Origin: CAYLLT01 sp964591605
Lineage (GTDB): Bacteria > Planctomycetota > Phycisphaerae > UBA1845 > PWPN01
DNA length: 14,140 nt
Assembly (NCBI GenBank): GCA_964591605.1
Contig: CAZQEN010000196.1
Location: 1-14,140 of the forward strand
Reading direction: 5' to 3'
The notes beneath the pieces are model-generated. The model did not search any database and was not told where the DNA came from. It saw only the letters and a list, made by a program, of their open reading frames with translations. Numbering within the stretch: the stretch's first letter is position 1; each line of letters opens with the position of its first letter. Below are positions 7,231 through 14,140 of the stretch, piece after piece. The translations under genes and the position numbers were made by a program.

Positions 7231-9696
7231 ATGGAAGACCACTGGACGGAAGGCTCGGAGTTGAGCGAAGTCGCCGCACAGCATCGCTGGACGGGGCAGC
7301 TCTCGGGACGCTGGCAGATACCGCTGCTGGTGGTCTCGATGGCGGCGCTGGCGCTGGGTATCTGGCGGATGCGGCCGGTGCCCAAGCCGCCCACGTTCGA
7401 GCAACTCTATTCCCACGCCGTCGGCCTGCGCGATGCAGGTCTGCTGTCTGAGGCCAGCACCTATATTGAATCGCTCCTGCAGGCCCCCGACCGGCCGCCG
7501 GCCGAACTGAGCAGGCTTCACCGGCTTCTGGCGGAGGTCATCTACGCGCATGAGCGCAGCAACCTGGTTCACGGAAAGTCCAACAGCGAGCGGATCCTCG
7601 AGCATACGGCCAGAAGCCTCGAGTACCAGGGTGCGGCCGACGCCGCTCTGTACGAGATGCGTGGCGTGGCGCTCGAGTGGCTGCGGCGCGGGACCGAGGC
7701 GGTGGAGGAGTACCGCAAAGCCATTCAGGCGGGCAGCGGCCCGCACGCCTGGGAGCTGCGCAAACGGGTGATTGACATCCGCCAGGCGTCGGGCCCATTG
7801 CCGCCCGCGGAGTTGATCGCCGAATGGGATGCCTTCATCGCCGCCCCCGATGCGAGCGATGCGCTGCGGTACTGGGCCATCGAGAATCGCATCGAGCAGT
7901 TCGAGTCCGAGGGCCAGCACGAAACGGCCGAGCAGTTCCTGCGGGCTCACGCCGACATCCTGAAGGACCCCGCGTATCGCAAGGCATTTGACTACCTTCA
8001 AACGTTGTGCTGGTTCTACGTGGGCCGGCTGGATGACGCCGAGCGCCAGCTCCGCAGCCTGCGCGACACCCTGGTGCCCGGGCACATGCTGTACGCACGC
8101 ACTGGCTGGCTGCTGGGACGCGTACTGGCGCGGCAGGAGTCGCCCGAGCCCGCGCTGGCCATGTTCGATGATGTCATCGCCAGCACCGTACCGGGTCCGT
8201 ATCGGACCGCCGCGTGGCTGGGACGTGCGGAGTGTCTGGCCCTGCTGGAACGGTTCGATGAATCGGCCGCCGCCTACAACGAGACGTTGCGGCTCCTGAC
8301 CAACGAACCCTATGACTCGGTGGTGGACCTGCAGGTGGTGCGGGAGTCGACCACGGCCCTGTACCAGCGAATGCTGACCGAGGGCCGGTCGGCGCAGGCG
8401 ATGGGGTACCTCCGCGTGGCGTCCCGGCTGGTGGCGCCGTCGGACAGCCGCAACCAGGCACTGTATGCAGAAAGGCTGGGAGATCTGGCAGCCTCCCTTG
8501 GGCGTGCGGAGCTGGACCGGTTGAAAACCGGCCCGGGCGACAGTCTCGAGGCCCGTCAGCTCTTCATCGAAGCCGCCGAAGAGTATCTGCGGCTGGCGGG
8601 TCTGGTGCTTCTGGATGACGAGGCCCTGGGCTCTGCGGTCTGGCGGGCCGCTGACTGCCTCGACCTGGCCGGCCTGCGGAGTCGGACTCAGGAGGTGCTC
8701 GCACAATTCGTGCAGGAGCAGCCGGCCAGCATGCGGACGCCCATGGCGCTGCTGCGGCTGGGGCAGACCTGTCAGGCCGCGGGACAGTTTGCCCAGGCGA
8801 TCAAGTGGTATCAGCAGAACATCGAGGAGTTCCCGCGCACGCCGTCGGCCGTGGCCTCGCTCGTGCCGCTCTCCGAGTGCTTCCGGACCCTGGGCCGGAC
8901 CGATCTGGCCGAAGCCACCCTGCTGCGCATCGTGATCCGGCACCCGGATGATCCGATGAGCCTGATCACGCCGGCGGCCCTGGAGTACCGCGATGCCCTC
9001 TTTGCGCTCGGCTCGCTGTACGTGGGCATCCGGCAGTACGAGAAGGCCATCGCCCGATACGAAGAGGCGCTCGAACGCTATCCAGACGATCCGCGCTCGG
9101 ACCAGGGGGCATACCTGCTTGCGGATGCCTTTCGGCACAGCGCCGAACAGTTGCGCGAAGAGAGCGAGCAGGACGGGAACCTGGCGATCCGGGAAGACCT
9201 GCTGGCCACCCGCCGTGACCGTCTGGAGCGGACTCAGGCCCTGTACGGGCGGGTGATCGAGCGCTACCAGCGTCGGGCGGAGTCGACGCTGGGCGAGCTC
9301 GATCGGCTCTACGTCCGGCTGAGCCATTTCTATCGGGCGGATGCGGTGTTCGATCTGGCCCGGGCGAGCGACCCTCCGGATTGGCGCCGGCTGGCCGAGG
9401 CGGTGGATCTGTATGAACGGGCGTCCTGGATGTACCAGCGGGAGCCGATGTCGATGTCGGCGTATGTCCAGTTGATCGATTGTCATCTGCTGCTGGGGAA
9501 CGTGGAGAAGGCGCGGATGGCCCTGCAGCGGGCCCGCTGGACGCTCCGCGGAATACCGGATGATGCGTTTGTCCGGCACGCCCCCTCGGAAGATCGGGGC
9601 TTCTGGGAGGAATACCTGACCTGGCTCGAACGGACGCCGACGCTGGCGCTCGACGTGGCCGCCGCTCCGGCCACGCGCCCCGGGGAGACCGGCTGA
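7231..9696 (+). CDS. Single-pass membrane protein with many TPR repeats
   Basis: With the ATG at 7231 the protein has 821 residues. A short cytoplasmic start (MEDHWTEGSE) leads to one transmembrane helix at about 30-45 (IPLLVVSMAALALGIW), followed by a long all-helical region. TPR-type helix pairs are clear at about 500-640, for example QYEKAIARYEEALERYPDD, a pattern typical of BamD/YbgF-like repeats. More degenerate repeats lie on both sides. It ends in a short Ala/Pro/Thr tail. TPR arrays bind partner proteins, so a periplasmic scaffold role is likely; no enzymatic motif is seen. It is the first gene of the plus-strand run leading to the flagellar genes, which makes an envelope or flagellar assembly role possible. 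Start choice is uncertain: the frame is open to a TTG at 7129 (855 residues) and neither start has a good ribosome binding site. ATG 7231 was chosen as the only ATG before the membrane helix. Confidence 0.85.
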   Translation: MEDHWTEGSELSEVAAQHRWTGQLSGRWQIPLLVVSMAALALGIWRMRPVPKPPTFEQLYSHAVGLRDAGLLSEASTYIESLLQAPDRPPAELSRLHRLLAEVIYAHERSNLVHGKSNSERILEHTARSLEYQGAADAALYEMRGVALEWLRRGTEAVEEYRKAIQAGSGPHAWELRKRVIDIRQASGPLPPAELIAEWDAFIAAPDASDALRYWAIENRIEQFESEGQHETAEQFLRAHADILKDPAYRKAFDYLQTLCWFYVGRLDDAERQLRSLRDTLVPGHMLYARTGWLLGRVLARQESPEPALAMFDDVIASTVPGPYRTAAWLGRAECLALLERFDESAAAYNETLRLLTNEPYDSVVDLQVVRESTTALYQRMLTEGRSAQAMGYLRVASRLVAPSDSRNQALYAERLGDLAASLGRAELDRLKTGPGDSLEARQLFIEAAEEYLRLAGLVLLDDEALGSAVWRAADCLDLAGLRSRTQEVLAQFVQEQPASMRTPMALLRLGQTCQAAGQFAQAIKWYQQNIEEFPRTPSAVASLVPLSECFRTLGRTDLAEATLLRIVIRHPDDPMSLITPAALEYRDALFALGSLYVGIRQYEKAIARYEEALERYPDDPRSDQGAYLLADAFRHSAEQLREESEQDGNLAIREDLLATRRDRLERTQALYGRVIERYQRRAESTLGELDRLYVRLSHFYRADAVFDLARASDPPDWRRLAEAVDLYERASWMYQREPMSMSAYVQLIDCHLLLGNVEKARMALQRARWTLRGIPDDAFVRHAPSEDRGFWEEYLTWLERTPTLALDVAAAPATRPGETG

Positions 9697-9739
9697 GCCG
9701 AGGGGGAGCGTCGGGACGCGGGAAAGGGATGGAGGGTTG

Positions 9740-9877
9740 ATGGGCAAAGGAGCACGGCGGCCGTTGACCGGTTCCGATCGGCGGATTCCGGGTCCGGGAT
9801 CCGGACGGTCTGGACACAGGGTCCCGATGGGCCGCGGCGGTCTCTTCGGATTCTACACATCAGGCAGGAGTGAATGA
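9740..9877 (+). CDS. Possible 45-aa small ORF coupled to the flgN-like gene
   Basis: An ATG at 9740 is preceded by GGAGG (9731-9735) at four bases, one of the better ribosome binding sites on this strand. The reading frame runs 45 codons to a TGA at 9875-9877, which overlaps both candidate starts of the next gene (ATGA with 9874, TGATG with 9877). This layout is what a translationally coupled small gene or leader ORF looks like. The product would be basic and rich in Gly, Arg and Pro (starts MGKGARRPLTGSD), with no recognised domain. Against it, third-position G/C is lower than in neighbouring genes and rare-looking codons such as AGG and AGT occur. It could be chance. Confidence 0.3.
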   Translation: MGKGARRPLTGSDRRIPGPGSGRSGHRVPMGRGGLFGFYTSGRSE

Positions 9878-10344
9878 TGAGCACGCTGACGCAGGATGCA
9901 GGCTCGGGGGCCGAGGTCCTCTCGCTGCTCAGCGAGCAGCGCGATCTGTGCCGGCAACTCGGGCAGTTCGTCGAGTTGCAGCGTTCGCTGATCACCAGCG
10001 GAGACGCGGAGCGGCTGCTGACCCTGCTGGGCGATCGACAGCACCTGCTGGACCGGATGAGCCATGTCGGACAGCGGCTGCGGGCGTTCCAGCGGAACTG
10101 GCCGGCGGTCCGCGCGGGCATGGCGCCGGCGGATGCGGCCCGATCCGACGCGCTGATCGCCGACGTGAACCGGCTGCTCGCAGCGATCCTCAAGACGGAT
10201 GAGGCCGACGCACAGCTCCTCTCGGCGCGCAAAAACGCGACGGCTCAGGACCTCGGGCAGGTCCGGCAGGGCCGCCAGGTCGGGGCGGCGTACACGGCGG
10301 CAACGGCACCGGCTTCAAGCCGCGTGGAATGGGTGGACGAATGA
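9877..10344 (+). CDS. flgN: FlgN-like flagellar export chaperone
   Basis: A 155-residue, mostly helical protein. The first 75 residues have the heptad-like pattern typical of FlgN: LLSEQRDLCRQLGQFVELQR, then SGDAERLLTLLGDRQHLLDRM. In the known family FlgN holds the hook-filament junction proteins FlgK and FlgL for export. FlgN-family proteins are weakly conserved, so the call rests on helical pattern, size and the flagellar neighbourhood; FliT-type is the alternative. AGGAG at 9866-9870 lies three bases from an ATG at 9874 and six from the ATG at 9877, so the second is preferred. The stop codon overlaps the start of the kinase gene as ATGA, showing tight coupling. Confidence 0.65.
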   Translation: MSTLTQDAGSGAEVLSLLSEQRDLCRQLGQFVELQRSLITSGDAERLLTLLGDRQHLLDRMSHVGQRLRAFQRNWPAVRAGMAPADAARSDALIADVNRLLAAILKTDEADAQLLSARKNATAQDLGQVRQGRQVGAAYTAATAPASSRVEWVDE

Positions 10345-11381
10345 CCGGGCAGGCGATGGTCGATGGCGAATGGTCGACTTCCGAGGGAAATCCTCCGGGA
10401 TCCGCCGGCGGCGGTATGCCCGCGCCGGATGACACGCACGTGACTCACCGCGAGCGCGAGCTGGCTGCCATCATCGATGCGTACAACGAGGTGACTGAAC
10501 GGCTCAAGAGCTCGCACGAGCGGTTGATCCGCGAGGTGGCCCGACTTCGCCAGGAGCTGGAGCGCAAGAACCGGCAGTTGCGGCGGCGCGAGCGGCTGGC
10601 GGCCCTGGGCGAACTGGCCGCCGGCGTGGCCCACGAGATCCGCAATCCGCTGGGCGGGATCCGCATGTTTGCGTCTTTGCTGCGGCAGGATCTGACCGGC
10701 CGGCCGGATGCGCTGCGGCTGGTCGAGAAAATCAGCAGCGGGGTGACCCGGCTCGAGCGGATCGTGACCGACATCCTGGAGTTCGGGAGGCCGGCGGAGC
10801 CCAATCCGGAGCCGGCGAATCTGGAGAACCTCTTCAAGGAGGTGTCAGAGCTGGCCGTGGCCAAACGGCCGGGCGCCCGGGTCTGCGTGACGCCGGCGGC
10901 AGGGGAGGGGCCGCTCGAACTGGTCACGGACGGACCGCTCCTGCATCGCGCCCTGCTGAATCTCGTACTGAACGGAATCGAGGCGGCGCAGGCGGCCGGC
11001 GGGCCGCCCCCCTGCGTCGAGCTTCGGGCCTGCCGCCCGGACCGCGGGCAGGTGCTCATCGAAGTGCTCGACAACGGGCCCGGCATCGCGGCCGAGTTGC
11101 TGGACACCGTGTTCAATCCGTTCTTCACGACGAAGGCTACCGGAACCGGACTCGGGCTGGCGATCGTTCATCAGACGATCGAAACGCTGGGCGGTTCGAT
11201 TCAGGCGGGCAACCGCCCCGAAGGGGGCGCGGTGTTCCGGATTCAACTGCCTCTCGTCCAGGAAGGTGCAGGAGACGGGACTCACAGGGCGCGCCGGTTC
11301 CGGCGTTCGTCACGGGAAGCACCTGCCGCCTCGAACGCTGCAGCGTCGCAGGGTTCGGGCGAGGTGGGGGCGGCGGCATGA
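10341..11381 (+). CDS. Soluble sensor histidine kinase of the flagellar two-component pair
   Basis: A 346-residue cytoplasmic kinase with no membrane segment. After a disordered start (about 1-35), a coiled coil at about 40-85 leads to the dimerisation H-box AAGVAHEIRNPLGG with phospho-acceptor His98. The ATPase domain has the N-box NLVLNG (Asn211), the G1 box DNGPGI (244-249), FFTTK, and the G2 box GTGLGLA (268-274). All key residues are present, so it should be active. A tail of about 40 residues, rich in Arg, Ala and Ser, extends past the catalytic domain. The organisation resembles FleS, FlrB and FlgS, which phosphorylate NtrC-type flagellar activators; its partner is almost surely the activator starting 18 bases downstream. 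The start at 10341 is chosen for its ATGA overlap with the flgN-like stop. An in-frame ATG at 10329 would add four residues. The input signal is unknown. Confidence 0.92.
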   Translation: MTGQAMVDGEWSTSEGNPPGSAGGGMPAPDDTHVTHRERELAAIIDAYNEVTERLKSSHERLIREVARLRQELERKNRQLRRRERLAALGELAAGVAHEIRNPLGGIRMFASLLRQDLTGRPDALRLVEKISSGVTRLERIVTDILEFGRPAEPNPEPANLENLFKEVSELAVAKRPGARVCVTPAAGEGPLELVTDGPLLHRALLNLVLNGIEAAQAAGGPPPCVELRACRPDRGQVLIEVLDNGPGIAAELLDTVFNPFFTTKATGTGLGLAIVHQTIETLGGSIQAGNRPEGGAVFRIQLPLVQEGAGDGTHRARRFRRSSREAPAASNAAASQGSGEVGAAA

Positions 11382-11399
11382 CGCCGCAGGAGTTGGAGC

Positions 11400-12800
<1,401 letters not shown>

Positions 12801-12902
12801 TTCCCGGATGGCCGGCGGGCCCGGTCGAAGCATGGGCCGCGCCCAGGCAAGGGCCATCCGGAATCGGAAACCGGAAGAGAAGGAAGGGCGATCGATCCTG
12901 GC

Positions 12903-12980
12903 CGCAGCTTCTGCGCGGATGACGCAAAAACTGCGCGGGAGGCCGATGGGTTGCCCATTTTAACACGCGCTGCGCGTGGA
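12903..12980 (+). promoter_or_regulatory. Enhancer-like repeats upstream of the flgB promoter
   Basis: CTGCGCG occurs three times in the same orientation, starting at 12911, 12931 and 12970. The first copy is half of the dyad CGCAG-CTT-CTGCG (12903-12915). The third is inside the dyad CACGCG-CTG-CGCGTG (12964-12978). The dyad centres are 62 bp apart, close to six helical turns, and lie about 107 and 45 bp before the predicted start site. NtrC-type activators bind dyads at such distances. That the neighbouring regulator binds here is inference. Confidence 0.45.
12946..12961 (+). terminator. Weak hairpin with short T run after the regulator gene
   Basis: ATGGG-TTG-CCCAT (12946-12958) forms a 5-bp stem and runs into TTTT (12958-12961). 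It could partly terminate read-through from the regulator gene before the flgB promoter. The stem is short and the T run brief. Confidence 0.25.
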
Positions 12981-12989
12981 TCGGCCGCG

Positions 12990-13005
12990 TGGTATCGCAA
13001 TTGCT
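12990..13005 (+). promoter_or_regulatory. Sigma-54 promoter of flgB
   Basis: TGGTATCGCAATTGCT matches the sigma-54 consensus TGGCAC-N5-TTGCW at ten of its twelve or so defined positions. It has the invariant GG (12991-12992) and GC (13003-13004) separated by exactly ten bases, and the full TTGCT of the -12 element. Predicted transcription start is near 13016, about 35 bases before the flgB ATG. An intact sigma-54 activator gene lies just upstream. Confidence 0.8.
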
Positions 13006-13050
13006 GAAGGAATCAGCCGGCGGCAATGGAGTGCTGCCTTGGGGTGAGCG

Positions 13051-13488
13051 ATGTGGTTTCCAGCGGTGTTCAAGGGCGGTGGAGTGCCGGCATTGGAGAA
13101 GATGCTGGCCTTCACCCAGGCCCGTCATCGGGTGCTGACCGAGAACGTGGCGAACATCGATACGCCCGGGTACGTGACCCGACAGCTCGACCCGAAGGCG
13201 TTCCAGCAGGCGTTGCGGCGGGCGATCGACGCGGCCCGTCCGTCTGACCCGGCGGATTTGCGGTTGGCGGCCACGGATCAGTTTCACCAGCGCGAGGACG
13301 GGCACCTGGTGATCACGCCGACGACCGAGCCGGCCGAGAACGTCCTGTTCCACGACGGGACAAACAGCCGGATCGAGCGGCAGATGGCCATGCTGGCGGA
13401 GAACGCCATGATGCACCAGGCCGTCACCGAGCTGCTGCGCGGTCGATATGACTCGATGATCTCGGCCATCCGCGGAACGGTGAGATAG
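13051..13488 (+). CDS. flgB: Flagellar basal-body rod protein FlgB
   Basis: A 145-residue proximal rod protein. The N-terminal helix carries the rod-protein signature ENVANIDTPGY (residues 31-41), and the C-terminal helix has the FlgB pattern IERQMAMLAENAMMHQAV near 109-126. In between is the variable loop with the NVLFHD segment. Length is normal for FlgB (about 110-145). FlgB is exported by the flagellar type III system and, with FlgC, FlgF and FliE, builds the rod joining the MS ring to the distal rod. It is the first gene after the sigma-54 promoter. GGGGTGAG at 13041-13048 is an acceptable ribosome binding site at short spacing. FlgC follows after 92 bp. Confidence 0.95.
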   Translation: MWFPAVFKGGGVPALEKMLAFTQARHRVLTENVANIDTPGYVTRQLDPKAFQQALRRAIDAARPSDPADLRLAATDQFHQREDGHLVITPTTEPAENVLFHDGTNSRIERQMAMLAENAMMHQAVTELLRGRYDSMISAIRGTVR

Positions 13489-13508
13489 GAAAGCCGCGAG
13501 CGGGGAAA

Positions 13509-13536
13509 AGTCGAGAGTCGAAAGTCGAAAGTCGAA
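13509..13536. repeat. Tandem heptamer repeat, four copies
   Basis: Four head-to-tail copies of AGTCGAA (the first ends in G instead of A) occupy 28 bp in the flgB-flgC gap. From memory, short arrays of this kind turn up between genes in many planctomycete genomes; that is recollection, not a search result. They are non-coding here. Confidence 0.9.
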
Positions 13537-13543
13537 ACAACGA

Positions 13544-13571
13544 ACAACTGACCACGGACAACTGACCACGG
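13544..13571. repeat. Tandem 14-bp repeat, two copies
   Basis: Two exact copies of ACAACTGACCACGG stand head to tail, ending nine bases before the flgC start codon. Together with the heptamer array just upstream they fill most of the flgB-flgC spacer and take the place where a ribosome binding site for flgC would be expected. Confidence 0.95.
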
Positions 13572-13580
13572 ACTAATCCC

Positions 13581-13991
13581 ATGTTTGGCTCACTTGATAT
13601 CAGCACGTCTGCCCTGGTCGCCCAGCGTACGCGGCTGGACACGATCGCCGGCAATATCGCCAATGCGCAGACGCTTCAGCGCGCCGACGGGCAGCCGGGG
13701 CCTTTTCGCCGGCGGGTCACGGTGTTCGAGATGGGCGACGGACGCGGGGGGCCGGGCGTCCACGTCGCAGAGGTCATTGAGGACGACTCGGCTCCGCGCA
13801 TGGTGTACGAGCCGGGGCACCCGTTGGCGATCCAGTCGGGTCCGCAGAAGGGGTATGTCGCCTACCCCAACGTGGATCTCTCCATCGAAATGGTGGACGC
13901 CATGCTGGCGTCGCGGGCGTACGAGGCAAACATCACCGCGATGGATGTTACGAAGAGCATGATGTCATCGACCCTCCGCCTGCTCGCGTAG
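13581..13991 (+). CDS. flgC: Flagellar basal-body rod protein FlgC
   Basis: A 136-residue rod protein, the usual FlgC length. It opens with MFGSLDISTSALVAQRTRLD and the rod signature IAGNIANAQT (22-31). The family-specific C-terminal part has YEPGHP near 76, GYVAYPNVDLSIEMVDAM and SRAYEANITAM. It polymerises with FlgB in the proximal rod after type III export. There is no Shine-Dalgarno sequence: the upstream 70 bp are tandem repeats. Translation may therefore depend on an unstructured leader or on flgB translation. The fliE start follows after 60 bp. Confidence 0.97.
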   Translation: MFGSLDISTSALVAQRTRLDTIAGNIANAQTLQRADGQPGPFRRRVTVFEMGDGRGGPGVHVAEVIEDDSAPRMVYEPGHPLAIQSGPQKGYVAYPNVDLSIEMVDAMLASRAYEANITAMDVTKSMMSSTLRLLA

Positions 13992-14008
13992 CACGGCAGG
14001 CGGAGGAG

Positions 14009-14036
14009 CACGGCCCGCCGGGAGGCAGGGGCCGTG
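14009..14036 (+). other. Hairpin between flgC and fliE
   Basis: An 8-bp perfect inverted repeat (CACGGCCC at 14009-14016, GGGCCGTG at 14029-14036) with a 12-base loop ends four bases before the AGGAG (14040-14044) of fliE. No T-tract follows, so termination is unlikely. It could stabilise or process the message, or tune fliE translation. Confidence 0.45.
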
Positions 14037-14051
14037 ATGAGGAGTCTGTGA

Positions 14052-14140
14052 ATGCCTGATCCGCTCAGCATACAGGGCCTGCAGCCGGGGCAACTGGTCG
14101 GGCCGACCGGCCGACCGGCCGCGTCCGAGGCGGCCGGAGC
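14052..14140 (+). CDS. fliE: Probable FliE, N-terminal part only (runs off the window)
   Basis: Only the first 29 codons are visible, starting MPDPLSIQG. AGGAG at 14040-14044, seven bases before the ATG, supports the start. The call as FliE, the hook-basal body adaptor between the MS ring and rod, rests on the common gene order flgB-flgC-fliE and on the flexible, residue-poor start typical of FliE; the diagnostic C-terminal helix lies outside the window. The visible part includes a tandem CCGACCGG repeat (about 14102-14117) coding for a Gly/Pro/Arg stretch. Confidence 0.65.
   Translation, partial: MPDPLSIQGLQPGQLVGPTGRPAASEAAG

Noticed and set aside
7312..7327. Sigma-54-like TGGCAG...GCTGC inside the TPR gene
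   Set aside because: GG and GC are eleven bases apart instead of ten, and the site is within coding sequence.
7156..9747. 863-residue open frame on the minus strand
   Set aside because: It is the mirror of the TPR gene. The translation is rich in Arg, Gln, Pro and Gly without domain patterns, while the plus strand gives a membrane helix and clear TPR repeats.
9792..9806. GTCCGG-GAT-CCGGAC hairpin as a terminator of the TPR gene
   Set aside because: Short stem, no T run, and it lies inside the candidate 45-codon ORF.
13509..13571. Possible CRISPR-like array
   Set aside because: Units are 7 and 14 bp in direct tandem with no spacers; not a CRISPR structure.

Overview
The window looks like a chromosomal segment of a GC-rich planctomycete, most likely of the Phycisphaerae type. 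That placement is inference. It rests on a PEP-CTERM exported protein, a large exported HEAT-repeat protein, a TPR membrane protein beside flagellar genes, high G/C at third codon positions, and flagellar rod genes under a sigma-54 regulator. No rRNA, tRNA, CRISPR array or insertion sequence was seen.

Left half (about 50-6600), all on the minus strand. Read in transcription order it starts with a strong sigma-70-type promoter (6571-6598) and a large exported HEAT-repeat protein that contains a degenerate receiver-like domain. Next come a Nudix hydrolase, thymidylate synthase (thyA) and dihydrofolate reductase (folA); the last two share a 4-base ATGA overlap. After a roughly 0.5-kb non-coding stretch comes a PEP-CTERM protein with its own promoter candidate, a consensus Shine-Dalgarno site and a clear intrinsic terminator. 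ThyA and FolA form the dTMP/tetrahydrofolate cycle: ThyA oxidises methylene-THF to DHF and FolA reduces it back.

Centre (6600-7230): a divergent intergenic region with one unrecognised 54-codon small ORF on the plus strand.

Right half (7231-14140), all on the plus strand: a single-pass membrane TPR protein, a 45-codon ORF with stop-start overlap into a FlgN-like chaperone gene, a soluble histidine kinase, a sigma-54 activator of the NtrC/FleR/FlrC type, then flgB, flgC and the start of fliE. The 250-bp gap before flgB holds a near-consensus sigma-54 promoter (12990-13005), preceded by three direct copies of CTGCGCG, two of them inside small dyads. The simplest model is that the kinase and activator control the rod genes next to them through this promoter, like the two-component flagellar checkpoints of Pseudomonas, Vibrio and Campylobacter. 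This model is untested here.

The parts that standard annotation explains least are the exported pseudo-receiver/HEAT protein, the enhancer-like repeats before flgB, the two small ORFs, and the tandem repeats wedged between flgB and flgC.
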